A stretch of DNA of 64,000 nt from NCBI RefSeq assembly GCF_000732905.1, contig NZ_CP007588.1, positions 496,001-560,000 of the forward strand, read 5' to 3'. The stretch is from Weissella tructae (GTDB taxonomy: Bacteria > Bacillota > Bacilli > Lactobacillales > Lactobacillaceae). The notes under the pieces are model-generated. The model saw only the letters and a program-made list of their open reading frames with translations, was not told the origin of the DNA and did not search any database. Below are positions 9,108 to 17,834 of this stretch, piece by piece; positions within the stretch are counted from its first letter, which is position 1, and every line of letters begins with the position of its first letter. The position numbers were made by a program, and so were the translations under genes.

Positions 9108-10043
9108 ATGGAGATTGTACATTTACATCATCCAATTGATCATGACACAATCGCCAAAGAGCCTGTTGTATTAGCAATGGGTTTCTTTGACGGATTACAT
9201 GCTGGACATCGTGAAGTATTAGCAGTTGCGAAAGCTAAAGCGGATGAATTAGGTGTGAAATTAGCTGTCCTAACATATGATCATCACGCCTCTGTTGTAT
9301 TTAAGACTTACGATGCACCATTGCAGTATTTAACAACATTACCACGCAAGTTAGAATTGTTAGCTGAACTAGGGGTTGATAAAACCTATGTGATGAATTT
9401 TACGGCTAGTTATTCAGCACAAGCACCTCAAACATTCGTGGACAATTATATTGTTGGCTTAAATGCGCAAGTAGCGGTTGCGGGATTTGATCACACATAT
9501 GGTCAAGTGGATGCTGACATGGCCCATTTGCCAATGTACAGTCATGGCCGCTTTGACGTCATTGAAATTCCAAAGGTGCTGAGTGACGGGCGTGAGAGCG
9601 CGTCTCGTGACGCACGTGCGATGTTAGATGAAGGTGACCTACCAACATTAAATACACTATTAACACGCCCATATCAAACATCTGGGACCGTTGTACATGG
9701 TGAAGCGCGTGGACGTGAGTTAGGTTTTCCTACTGCAAATATCGAAACACCTAATTTAGAACGTCTACCAATGGTCGGGGTATATGTTGTTCGATTACGT
9801 GTTGGAGATACTTGGTATCCTGGGATGGCATCAATTGGTTACAATGTGACATTTGGTGAAAATCGTCCGAAAACAGTTGAAATTAATATTTTAGATTTTA
9901 AGCAAAATATCTATGGTGAATCAGTTAATGTGGAATGGTTACAATATCTACGTGGTGAAGTGAAATTCACAACTGCGGAAAATTTGGTAACACAATTACA
10001 CCAAGACGAAATCGATACACGTGCCTATTTTGCAAAACAATAA
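9108..10043 (+). CDS. ribF: Bifunctional riboflavin kinase / FAD synthetase RibF
   Basis: 311 residues. The N-terminal FAD synthetase half (about 1-185) carries the nucleotidyltransferase motif GFFDGLHAGH and a SSxR-like site (SASRDAR, about 165). The C-terminal flavokinase half (about 185-310) contains GRELGFPTANIE and the loop PMVGVYVVRL. It converts riboflavin to FMN and FAD. A GGAGAG site lies upstream of the ATG. No FMN riboswitch fits in the 57-base gap before it. Confidence 0.97.
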   Translation: MEIVHLHHPIDHDTIAKEPVVLAMGFFDGLHAGHREVLAVAKAKADELGVKLAVLTYDHHASVVFKTYDAPLQYLTTLPRKLELLAELGVDKTYVMNFTASYSAQAPQTFVDNYIVGLNAQVAVAGFDHTYGQVDADMAHLPMYSHGRFDVIEIPKVLSDGRESASRDARAMLDEGDLPTLNTLLTRPYQTSGTVVHGEARGRELGFPTANIETPNLERLPMVGVYVVRLRVGDTWYPGMASIGYNVTFGENRPKTVEINILDFKQNIYGESVNVEWLQYLRGEVKFTTAENLVTQLHQDEIDTRAYFAKQ

Positions 10044-10061
10044 ATGAAGGAGGTACTGTAA

Positions 10062-11765
10062 ATGTCATTTGATGGTCTATTTACACATGCCATGGTTACC
10101 GAATTAAATGAAACACTGGCTGGTGGTCGAATCATGAAGATTCACCAACCATACCCGAATGAAGTGTTTTTGGTAATCCGAAACAATCGTAAGAACTATC
10201 CGGTATTGTTGAGTGCGCATCCGTCATTAGCACGTATGCAAATTTCAGAAATTAAATACAAGAACCCACAAACAGCACCAAACTTTGCAATGATGTTGCG
10301 TAAGCATCTTGAAGGGGCGCAATTACTACGTATTGAACAAGTCGAAAATGATCGAATTGTGCGTTTGGTAATTTCTGGTCGTAATGAAATGGGTGATGCT
10401 GAGAAAACTGTTTTGATTCTAGAAATGATGGGTCGTCATTCAAACTTATTCTTAGTTGATGGTGAATCAGACCGTATTATTGATTTGATTAAGCACGTCC
10501 CAGCAGACCAAAATCGTGTGCGTACACTAATGCCAGGTGGGCAATATATTTTACCACCAAAGCAAGATGTGATTAATCCATACACGGATCTAACTGGTTT
10601 GGCTAATTTAATTTTAGATATTCAAGATACTGAAGAATTAGCAAAAGCGATTCAAAAGCGTTTCCAAGGATTTGCCCGCGATTCAGCGTTAGAACTGGCG
10701 CATGTCGTGCAACAACCAGGTGATGCAATGGCGCACGCACAAGCGTGGTTAGCCAATTTTGAAACACCAGCGCCATTATTAATGACGGAAGCACAAAAGA
10801 TGACTTTTGTGCCATTCAAGTGGCTAACAGTACCAGGGCAAGAACAAGCCTATCCAACACTAAGCGCACTTTTGGATGCCTATTTTGCTGGAAAGTCAGA
10901 ACGTGATCGTGTTAACCAACAAGCTTCAAATGTGTTACGTGTTGTGCGTAATGAATTGAAGAAAAACATGACTAAGATGGCTAAACAACAAAAGGAATTA
11001 GATGCCGCTGCGGGTGCAGATGAGTTCAAGGTAAAGGGTGAGTTACTAACAACCTACATGCACCAAATTGAACGTGGGTCTACTAGTATTACATTACCTA
11101 ATTACTACGAAGACAATGCGCCATTAGATATCGCATTGTCTAATCAATTAGGACCATCACAAAATGCGCAACGTTACTTCACGAAATACAATAAGCTAAA
11201 AGCATCTGTTAAGTTCTTAAATGAACAACGTGCGATTGCACAAACAGAAATTGATTATTTCGAGAATTTGTTAGCTCAAATTGAAATTGCCAGTCCAAAG
11301 GACGTTGAAGAAATTCGACAAGAATTGGTACAAGGTGGTTACTTACGTGAACAAACAAAGAAGAAGCAAAAGCCACAAACGAGTCAACCTGAAAAGTTTT
11401 ACGCAACTGATGGAACAATGATTGAAGTGGGAAAGAATAACTTACAAAATGAGCGTCTTTCAATGAAAACATCTGCTAAGTCAGATATTTGGATGCACAC
11501 AAAGGATATTCCAGGATCACACGTTATTATCCATTCTGATGCACCGAGTGATGACACCTTAACCGAAGGGGCTATGTTAGCAGCGTACTTCTCAAAAGCG
11601 CGTGAGTCTGCTCATGTACCAGTTGATTATTTGCCTGTTCGTCGTTTGCGTAAGCCAAACGGATCTAAGCCAGGATTTGTTATCTTTGAAGGACAAACAA
11701 CTATCACCGTAACACCAACCTTGGCGGCAGTTGAACAATTACGTAAAAATAAGCCAGCTGAATAA
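10062..11765 (+). CDS. rqcH: NFACT family ribosome quality control protein RqcH
   Basis: 567 residues, the expected length for bacterial Rqc2/RqcH (also annotated as fibronectin-binding protein FbpA). The N-terminal NFACT-N domain starts MSFDGLFTHAMVTELNETL; a coiled-coil middle (about 290-420) is followed by the NFACT-R (DUF814) domain with KTSAKSDIWMHTKDIPGSHVII. In Bacillus subtilis RqcH adds alanine tails to stalled nascent chains on 50S subunits; I infer the same here. A perfect AAGGAGGT precedes the ATG. It is followed by a terminator, so ribF-rqcH likely form the end of a transcript. Confidence 0.93.
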   Translation: MSFDGLFTHAMVTELNETLAGGRIMKIHQPYPNEVFLVIRNNRKNYPVLLSAHPSLARMQISEIKYKNPQTAPNFAMMLRKHLEGAQLLRIEQVENDRIVRLVISGRNEMGDAEKTVLILEMMGRHSNLFLVDGESDRIIDLIKHVPADQNRVRTLMPGGQYILPPKQDVINPYTDLTGLANLILDIQDTEELAKAIQKRFQGFARDSALELAHVVQQPGDAMAHAQAWLANFETPAPLLMTEAQKMTFVPFKWLTVPGQEQAYPTLSALLDAYFAGKSERDRVNQQASNVLRVVRNELKKNMTKMAKQQKELDAAAGADEFKVKGELLTTYMHQIERGSTSITLPNYYEDNAPLDIALSNQLGPSQNAQRYFTKYNKLKASVKFLNEQRAIAQTEIDYFENLLAQIEIASPKDVEEIRQELVQGGYLREQTKKKQKPQTSQPEKFYATDGTMIEVGKNNLQNERLSMKTSAKSDIWMHTKDIPGSHVIIHSDAPSDDTLTEGAMLAAYFSKARESAHVPVDYLPVRRLRKPNGSKPGFVIFEGQTTITVTPTLAAVEQLRKNKPAE

Positions 11766-11772
11766 TTTGGAA

Positions 11773-11807
11773 GACTGAAATGACGACATTCATTTTAGTC
11801 TTTTTTT
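11773..11807 (+). terminator. Terminator after rqcH
   Basis: GACTGAAATGA pairs with TCATTTTAGTC around CGACAT and is followed by seven T residues. Confidence 0.88.
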
Positions 11808-11961
11808 ATACACCTGGATAAAATCTTTTGAGTTCTATATTTTTAAAGGGATTTACAGTATTGAGAAATGTCTAAGTAATCCTTATGTTTTCTATTAAAA
11901 CGGTTTATTAGATGAAAATCTGATATTCTAAAGAAAGAAAGCGCATTCAGGAGGATGAAAT

Positions 11962-12597
11962 ATGATTCGTGAAATAGCTGTAGCGGATATTGAAACAATT
12001 CATAACGCAATTCAAGCGGGTGTTGAACGTGTGGAATTAAGTGCTGATCTATCAGTAGGTGGCGTCAGTCCAGATGAGGATACCGTGGCCGAAGCAGTAG
12101 GGCTAACGACGGCCGCTAACATTGACTTAGTGGTTATGGTTCGCCCTAGAGGTGGTGATTTTGTGTATACACATGACGAGATTACCGAAATGATTCAAAC
12201 ATTGAAGTTATATCGTTCATTAGGTGTGCACTATGTCACATTTGGTGCATTGGATGCTCAAGGGCATTTAGATCGATGTGCGATGGTGAAGCTATTAGAA
12301 GCAGCGAAACCAATGCAGGTTGTCTTTCATATGGCATTTGATGAAATACCACTTGATTATCGGGCACAAAGTCTTGAATGGTTAGCGCGCAATCATGTCA
12401 TTCGCGTCTTAACACATGGTGGGCCATTAACAGATTCAATTGATATGTGTCTAGAATCATTAAAACAGACGATTGCTTGGACACCTGAAGGAATGGCTAT
12501 CTTACCAGGTGGTGGCATTACATTTGTTAATGCAGTCGAAATTGCGTCCGAACTAGGTGTTGATGAAGTACACGGAAGTCGTATTGTATCTTTTTAA
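11962..12597 (+). CDS. cutC: CutC-family protein (copper homeostasis family)
   Basis: 211 residues, slightly shorter than Gram-negative CutC (about 248). TIM-barrel protein with the family blocks VERVELSADLSVGGVSP, VMVRPRGGDFVY, VVFHMAFDE, RVLTHGG and LPGGGI. The name derives from a copper phenotype; the molecular activity is not settled. AGGAGG lies 6 bases from the ATG. It appears monocistronic. Upstream, TGATATTCT (11921-11929) could be an extended -10 element but lacks a good -35 box. Confidence 0.9.
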   Translation: MIREIAVADIETIHNAIQAGVERVELSADLSVGGVSPDEDTVAEAVGLTTAANIDLVVMVRPRGGDFVYTHDEITEMIQTLKLYRSLGVHYVTFGALDAQGHLDRCAMVKLLEAAKPMQVVFHMAFDEIPLDYRAQSLEWLARNHVIRVLTHGGPLTDSIDMCLESLKQTIAWTPEGMAILPGGGITFVNAVEIASELGVDEVHGSRIVSF

Positions 12598-12679
12598 TTT
12601 AATGGACGTTTTTAAAATTGATACGTAAAATAAATTGTTAATGACGTATCCTATTTGTTTTTATTTGTGTGTCGGTTTG

Positions 12680-12688
12680 TGGTATTAT
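12680..12688 (+). promoter_or_regulatory. Extended -10 promoter of the first degV gene
   Basis: TGG plus TATTAT (12680-12688) with a weak -35 region (TTTATT near 12660, 17 bases upstream). A small imperfect hairpin (AGTAC...GTACT, about 12715-12739) lies in the resulting leader. Confidence 0.4.
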
Positions 12689-12761
12689 ATTACACATGGG
12701 CAAGACGCCAAGAAAGTACGCAGAACACTTGCAGTACTAAAAATTAAAAGGAGATTATTTG

Positions 12762-13628
12762 ATGACACTCGCGATCGTGACTGATTCAACTTCATATTTA
12801 ACAGAAGACGAAGTTAAAAAGTTTAATATCAATGTGATGCCAATTCCTGTTATTATCGACAACAAGATGTATAAAGAAGGCGTTGATTTCACAACTGATG
12901 AATTTTATGACCTACTAGCCTCATCAGCTGAATTTCCTAAGACTTCTCAGCCGGCCACAGGGGAATGGTTAGAATTATTTGAACAACTAAAAGCCGATGG
13001 GTACGATGAAGCCTTGGTAATTAGTTTGTCATCAACAATTTCTGGAACCGTTAATACAGTTGCTAGTTTAGAAAATGCAATTGATGGATTTAAGGTTCAC
13101 AGTTATGACTCAAAGTTAACAGTTCGTATTATGGGATTGTTGGTTTTGAAAGCTGCTCAAATGGCGGAAGCTGGGAAGAGCATGGACGAAATCTTAACAG
13201 TATTGAATCAATTAACACCAACAATTGATGAATACTTTGTGGTGGATGATTTGCAAAACTTGGCTCGTGGAGGGCGTTTGTCAAATGCATCTGCCATCCT
13301 AGGATCAATGTTACGTGTTAAGCCTATTTTGACATTTGATAATGAATCAAATTATATTGTGCCGTTTGAAAAAGTGCGTTCAATGAAGAAAGCGCTTGGA
13401 CGTGCAGAAGATTTGTTTGTGCAAGCAAAAGAAGAAGCTGATTATCCATTACATGGCCTAGTAGTACATGGTAATAGCCTAGAAGCTGGAGAAAAGTTCC
13501 GTGATGCGATGCAAGAAAAGTATCCGGACGTACCATTTGACTTGTCTTACTTTGGACCAGTTATTGGGACTCACTTAGGTTCTGGTGCAATTGCTTTGGC
13601 TTGGATGCGTGAACCAGATTCATTGTAA
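12762..13628 (+). CDS. DegV/FakB family fatty-acid-binding protein, copy 1
   Basis: 288 residues. IVTDSTSYLTEDEVKKF at the N terminus, the TSQPATGEW loop, SSTISGT and RGGRLS are the DegV signature. DegV proteins (FakB in Staphylococcus) bind a single fatty acid and present it to the kinase FakA for phosphorylation. ATG 12762 is used because AAAAGGAG lies 8 bases upstream; the TTG three bases earlier is less likely. The last stretch GTHLGSGAIALAW is the usual C-terminal motif. It is directly followed by a second, divergent paralogue. Confidence 0.92.
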   Translation: MTLAIVTDSTSYLTEDEVKKFNINVMPIPVIIDNKMYKEGVDFTTDEFYDLLASSAEFPKTSQPATGEWLELFEQLKADGYDEALVISLSSTISGTVNTVASLENAIDGFKVHSYDSKLTVRIMGLLVLKAAQMAEAGKSMDEILTVLNQLTPTIDEYFVVDDLQNLARGGRLSNASAILGSMLRVKPILTFDNESNYIVPFEKVRSMKKALGRAEDLFVQAKEEADYPLHGLVVHGNSLEAGEKFRDAMQEKYPDVPFDLSYFGPVIGTHLGSGAIALAWMREPDSL

Positions 13629-13681
13629 AAAAAATTAAACATGATTTGCGCGTCAGCGCAGAAATGATGAGGGAAAAAGAT

Positions 13682-14527
13682 ATGGCAAAGGTTAAAATTG
13701 TTACAGATTCAGCTGCCTTGATTTCATCCGAAGAAGCTGAAAAGTTGGATATTACCGTTGTTCCACTAACAGTGATGGTGGATGGTAAAATTCATCAAGA
13801 TAATGTCACGATTACACGTGAAGAATTTATGACGCAAATGGCTGCGGCAGACAACCTACCCACAACATCACAACCATCATTGGGTGTATTTACTGATGCT
13901 TATGAGAGTGTTGCTGGCGATGATATTGAAATCGTTTCAATTCATTTGAGCAAGGGATTGTCAGGAACAGCTAATGCGGCTGAACAAGCAGCACGTATGG
14001 TCAACGCAGATATCACAGTTGTGGATTCTGATTTTATTGACCGTGCGGAAGCTTTCCAAGTCCTAGCGGCTGCTGAAGTGGCTGCGAATGGTGGATCAAA
14101 GGAAGAAGTTCTAGCGGCCATTAAGGATGCGCATGATAAGACAGAATTGTACTTAACAATTGCTGATTTGCATAATTTGGTAGCCGGTGGTCGTTTATCA
14201 AAGACCGCAGGATTTGTTGCTGGATTGATTAACATTCAAATTGGTGCACACGTCGTAGAAGGAAACATCAACGTTGAAGTTAAGGGACGTGGTGCTAAGT
14301 CTACAAAGAAGTACTTGAATGGTGTGCTAGAAGAAATGAAGGCTGTTGAAGCTGGAATTAAAGCAGCACATATTTCACATGCAGATGCATTAGAAAAGGC
14401 AGACGCCTTTGCAGAAGAATTGAAGGCAGCTTTCCCTGATGCAACGATTACTGTTGGGCAAACATCACCAACAGTGTCAACGCACACAGGGCCTGGAGCG
14501 CTTGGATTTAGCTACATTACGAATTAA
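13682..14527 (+). CDS. DegV/FakB family fatty-acid-binding protein, copy 2
   Basis: 281 residues. Same fold and motifs as its upstream neighbour (KIVTDSAALISSEEAEK, TSQPSLG, SKGLSGT, AGGRLSKTAGF, and the C-terminal THTGPGALG), but clearly diverged in the ligand-facing middle. The ATG at 13682 is preferred: MAKVKIVTDSA matches family starts, with a modest GAGGGAAAA site. The pair may bind fatty acids of different saturation, as FakB1/FakB2 do; that is inference. Ends at a strong terminator. Confidence 0.92.
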   Translation: MAKVKIVTDSAALISSEEAEKLDITVVPLTVMVDGKIHQDNVTITREEFMTQMAAADNLPTTSQPSLGVFTDAYESVAGDDIEIVSIHLSKGLSGTANAAEQAARMVNADITVVDSDFIDRAEAFQVLAAAEVAANGGSKEEVLAAIKDAHDKTELYLTIADLHNLVAGGRLSKTAGFVAGLINIQIGAHVVEGNINVEVKGRGAKSTKKYLNGVLEEMKAVEAGIKAAHISHADALEKADAFAEELKAAFPDATITVGQTSPTVSTHTGPGALGFSYITN

Positions 14528-14533
14528 TTTAGA

Positions 14534-14573
14534 ATATCGTTGGAAACTAATACGTTTCTAACGATATTTTTTT
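14534..14573 (+). terminator. Terminator after the degV pair
   Basis: ATATCGTTGGAAAC pairs with GTTTCTAACGATAT (one G-U pair), followed by TTTTTTT. Confidence 0.92.
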
Positions 14574-14713
14574 ATGGTCTTGTTATGGCAAGTGAATGTA
14601 TTTTAATGCAAAATCAAGTTCTTTAAGATGGTGCATTAATTGGATTTGGTGATTGCCTGGAAAAGAGATGTCAAAAAAACGTGCAAGTTCTTAGGGGGAA
14701 TAGGGTTACAACC

Positions 14714-14742
14714 TTGACATGGTTATAGTAAACGTTTACATT
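14714..14742 (+). promoter_or_regulatory. D-lactate dehydrogenase promoter with overlapping cre-like site
   Basis: A consensus -35 TTGACA (14714-14719) is followed after 17 bases by TACATT (14737-14742), a weak -10. The spacer and -10 carry AGTAAACGTTTACA (14727-14740), which matches 13 of 14 positions of the CcpA cre consensus TGNAANCGNWWNCA. A site over the -10 predicts catabolite repression. Another possible -10, TATGAT, lies at 14761-14766. The rest of the 300-base gap between 14528 and 14827 shows nothing else beyond the degV terminator. Confidence 0.6.
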
Positions 14743-14827
14743 TATAGGTGTAGTAACCGTTATGATTTTAATTTAATGGATTAATGTCATACTGAAGGGG
14801 ATTTTACTAGGAATAGGGGTAAAGGGA

Positions 14828-16510
14828 ATGTCAGTAGTATCAGAATTGTATGAAGTTGTTGGGAAGAAACATGTTATCACAAATGCTGCGAAATCATTAC
14901 GCTACCGTAAAGGGTATCGTTCAGGGAATGGTCCAGCATTAGCAGTTGTACAACCAGGGTCATTGATGGAACTGTGGCATGTACTAGAAATTCTACATGC
15001 AAATAACATTGTTATCATTATGCAAGCTGCCAATACAAGTTTGACAGAAGGATCTGTGCCAACTACTGGTTATGATCGTGAAGTTGTTGTGGTTAATGGT
15101 ATCCGTATTAAGGGTGTTCAATTGATTAATGAAGGAGAGCAAGTACTAGCGTTCCCCGGAACAACTTTGTTTGCGCTTGAAAACACATTGAAGCCAATTG
15201 AACGTGAGCCACATTCAGTTATTGGATCTTCAACATTGGGTGCCACAGTTATTGGTGGAATTAACAATAATTCAGGTGGTGCCTTGGTTAATCGTGGACC
15301 TGCGTATACTGAATTATCACTATACGCACGTATCAACGAAGACAATGAATTGACACTAGTAAATCACTTGGGGATTGAATTGGGAAATACGCCTGAAGAG
15401 ATTATTACGAATTTAGAAACAAGAAACTTCGATGTTGATGCAGTACCAGCTTCTGAACATGCAGCACACAACAAGTCATATCGTGAACGTGTTCGTGATG
15501 TTGATGCTGACTCACCTGCAAGTTATAACGCTGATCCTAATCAATTGTATGAAGTGTCTGGAGCATCTGGAAAGGTTGCGGCATTTGCGGTGCGTCTAGA
15601 TACGTTCCAAAAAGAACCAGAATCTATGATGTTCTATATTGGAACCAATGATACGCATGTCTTAGAAGAAATTCGACGTCAAGCATTGAGTGAATTTGAG
15701 AATATGCCAGTGTCAGGTGAATACATGCACCGAGACGCATATGACATTGCAAAGAAGTATGGAAAAGACTCATTAGTGGTCATTGATAAGTTAGGAACGG
15801 ATGCATTGCCATTTTTGTTTGGTATGAAAGCAACGGCAGAACGTATGCTAGACCATATTCCAGTGTTCAAGCCATATTTCCCAGACCGTTTGATGCAAAA
15901 GATGGGGGTTGTTATTCCAAATCAATTGCCTGAACAAATGGAAAATTATCGTGATCAATATGAACACCATTTGCAATTGAAGATGTCTGGAGCAGGGATT
16001 CAAGAAGCACGTGAATATTTGCAAATGTTGTTTGCAGAAGCAGAAGGTGATTACTTTGAATGTACACCTGCTGAAGAAAAGAAGGCTTCTTTGCACCGAT
16101 TCGTGGCCGCTGGAGCAGCTATTCGATATCAAGAAGTGCATCAAACTGAAGTTGATGACTTGTTGGCATTAGACATCGCTTTGCGTCGAAATGATGATAA
16201 TTGGTTCGAAGTATTACCAGAATCATTGGATAATAAAATCGAACATAAATTATACTACGGTCATTTCTTATCACACGTTATGCACCAGGATTACATCATT
16301 AAGAAGGGTGTTGACCCACACGAAGTCAAAGCAGAAATGTTAGAGATTCTTGATCAACGTGGCGCTATTTACCCTGCGGAACATAATGTTGGACATATGT
16401 ACCATGCCGCGCCAACTTTGGTCGCGCATTACAAGAAGAATGATCCAACTAATAGTTTTAACCCAGGTGTGGGTAAGACAACAATGCATAAATATTGGCA
16501 AGAATTCTAA
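14828..16510 (+). CDS. dld: Quinone-dependent D-lactate dehydrogenase
   Basis: 560 residues, close to E. coli Dld (571). FAD-binding PCMH-type oxidoreductase: VVQPGSLMELW, IIMQAANTSLTEGSVP and the pyrophosphate-binding region IGSSTLGATVIGGINNNSGG lie in the first 170 residues. The cap and membrane-associated regions follow, and ...YPAEHNVGHMYHA is near the end. It oxidises D-lactate to pyruvate and passes electrons to membrane quinone, rather than to NAD. This suggests some respiratory or D-lactate-recycling capacity. The gene stands alone between terminators behind a cre-like promoter. The ribosome binding site (AAAGGGA) is close to the ATG. Confidence 0.93.
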   Translation: MSVVSELYEVVGKKHVITNAAKSLRYRKGYRSGNGPALAVVQPGSLMELWHVLEILHANNIVIIMQAANTSLTEGSVPTTGYDREVVVVNGIRIKGVQLINEGEQVLAFPGTTLFALENTLKPIEREPHSVIGSSTLGATVIGGINNNSGGALVNRGPAYTELSLYARINEDNELTLVNHLGIELGNTPEEIITNLETRNFDVDAVPASEHAAHNKSYRERVRDVDADSPASYNADPNQLYEVSGASGKVAAFAVRLDTFQKEPESMMFYIGTNDTHVLEEIRRQALSEFENMPVSGEYMHRDAYDIAKKYGKDSLVVIDKLGTDALPFLFGMKATAERMLDHIPVFKPYFPDRLMQKMGVVIPNQLPEQMENYRDQYEHHLQLKMSGAGIQEAREYLQMLFAEAEGDYFECTPAEEKKASLHRFVAAGAAIRYQEVHQTEVDDLLALDIALRRNDDNWFEVLPESLDNKIEHKLYYGHFLSHVMHQDYIIKKGVDPHEVKAEMLEILDQRGAIYPAEHNVGHMYHAAPTLVAHYKKNDPTNSFNPGVGKTTMHKYWQEF

Positions 16511-16555
16511 AATTGCAAGTATGTAACAGGCATTAAAGTGTGTTCGTAATGCACT

Positions 16556-16594
16556 AAAAAACCGTTAGAAACAATTGTTTCTAACGGTTTTTTT
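16556..16594 (+). terminator. Terminator after dld
   Basis: AAAACCGTTAGAAAC pairs perfectly with GTTTCTAACGGTTTT around AATT and is followed by a T run; flanked by A and T runs, so it may work on both strands. Confidence 0.92.
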
Positions 16595-16676
16595 AATGGT
16601 TGTCCGATATAATCGTGCATAAATGCGAGAACACGATGCAAATATGGCGCCTAGTGGCTTTTTTAAGCGCAAAATG

Positions 16677-16685
16677 TGCTAAAAT
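16677..16685 (+). promoter_or_regulatory. Extended -10 element upstream of yozE
   Basis: TGC plus TAAAAT (16677-16685). The -35 region at about 16655-16662 is weak (TGGCTT). It would start the yozE-rbgA-rnhB transcript. Confidence 0.4.
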
Positions 16686-16719
16686 GGGTCAATACATTTG
16701 ATTATAAGGGAGGCTCAGT

Positions 16720-16941
16720 ATGCACCGTCCATTTTATAGCTGGTTGATGACAGAACAGAATCCAATTGCACAAACTGATGTGCAACAATTTGCAAATGGC
16801 GCATTCTATGACTTGCAATTTCCGAAGCAAAGTCAAGATTTCGATGAAATTTCGAATTACTTAGAGATTAACGCGCCTTATTTACACAGTATGACAACTT
16901 TCGATGAAGCTTGGGAAATGTACCAAGCTTCAGAAGGATAG
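16720..16941 (+). CDS. YozE/UPF0346 family small protein
   Basis: 73 residues. FYSWLMTEQ at the N terminus, the middle DVQQFANGAFYDLQFPKQSQDFDEI and the C-terminal FDEAWEMY match the UPF0346 (YozE, SAM-like helical) family of Bacilli, whose function is unknown. GGGAGG lies upstream of the ATG. Stop and rbgA start are 14 bases apart, so it is the first gene of a yozE-rbgA-rnhB operon. Confidence 0.85.
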   Translation: MHRPFYSWLMTEQNPIAQTDVQQFANGAFYDLQFPKQSQDFDEISNYLEINAPYLHSMTTFDEAWEMYQASEG

Positions 16942-16955
16942 GAAAGGACATAAAC

Positions 16956-17834
16956 ATGGCACAAATTATTCAATGGTATCCAGGTCACATGGCGAAAGCC
17001 TTTCGCTTAATGCGCGAAAACATGAAGCACGTTGATATTGTCTTCGAATTAGTCGATGCACGTATCCCAGTTTCATCACGTAATCCAGAATTAGATAAGG
17101 TTTTAGGTGATAAGCCACGTTTGATGATTATGACAAAAACTGACTTGGCAGATCCAGAACGTACAAATGAATGGTTACGTTACTTCCGTCAACAAGGGAT
17201 GAATGTTGTGGCCCTAGATACACGTAATCACAAGACGCCACAAATGATTACTAAAGCAGCTCGTAATGTCTTAGCTGACAAGTGGGCTGCGTTGGCAGAA
17301 AAAGGGGTTAAGGATAAGTCAATTCGTGCATTAGTTGCTGGAATTCCTAACGTTGGAAAGTCAACGCTTTTGAACCACTTAGTAACAAAGAACGTTGCGA
17401 TTACAGGGGACCGTCCTGGAGTTACAAAGAAGTTACAATGGTTGAAAACACCAACTAACTTAGAATTGCTAGACACACCTGGTGTGCTATGGCCAAAGTT
17501 TGAAGATAAGCGTGTGGGTCAACACCTAGCCATGACAGGAGCCATTAAGGATCAACTAGTTAATTTAGATGATATTGCATTGGTAACCCTTAAGTTTATG
17601 CGTGAATATAACCCACAAGCAATCGTGGAACGTTACCATTTACCTGAAGATGCATTTGAAACAATGTCAGATGTTGATGTGCTATTGTTGATTACAAAGA
17701 AGCTTGGTTTCAAGGATGATTACAATCGTGCAGCCGAACGTATGTTGATCGACTTACGTCGTGGTAAGCTTGGTCCATACACGGTTGAAGTACCATCTGA
17801 TAATATTGGTGAGGTTCAAGAAGATGCCGAATGA
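16956..17834 (+). CDS. rbgA: Ribosome biogenesis GTPase RbgA (YlqF)
   Basis: 292 residues. A circularly permuted GTPase: G4 TKTD (60-63) comes before G1 GIPNVGKST (129-137) and G3 DTPG (about 176). The N terminus QIIQWYPGHMAKAFR is diagnostic for RbgA. It acts in late 50S assembly (uL16 recruitment in Bacillus). ATG 16956 follows GGAAAGGA; a longer in-frame start at 16911 lies inside yozE. It overlaps the rnhB start by 11 bases, indicating translational coupling. Confidence 0.96.
   Translation: MAQIIQWYPGHMAKAFRLMRENMKHVDIVFELVDARIPVSSRNPELDKVLGDKPRLMIMTKTDLADPERTNEWLRYFRQQGMNVVALDTRNHKTPQMITKAARNVLADKWAALAEKGVKDKSIRALVAGIPNVGKSTLLNHLVTKNVAITGDRPGVTKKLQWLKTPTNLELLDTPGVLWPKFEDKRVGQHLAMTGAIKDQLVNLDDIALVTLKFMREYNPQAIVERYHLPEDAFETMSDVDVLLLITKKLGFKDDYNRAAERMLIDLRRGKLGPYTVEVPSDNIGEVQEDAE

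Noticed and set aside
14765-14780. Shared TTTTAATTTA strings upstream of dld and both surface genes (also near 12592, 18800, 24497, 24656)
   Set aside because: Short AT-only string in AT-rich spacers, at varying distance from promoters; probably chance.
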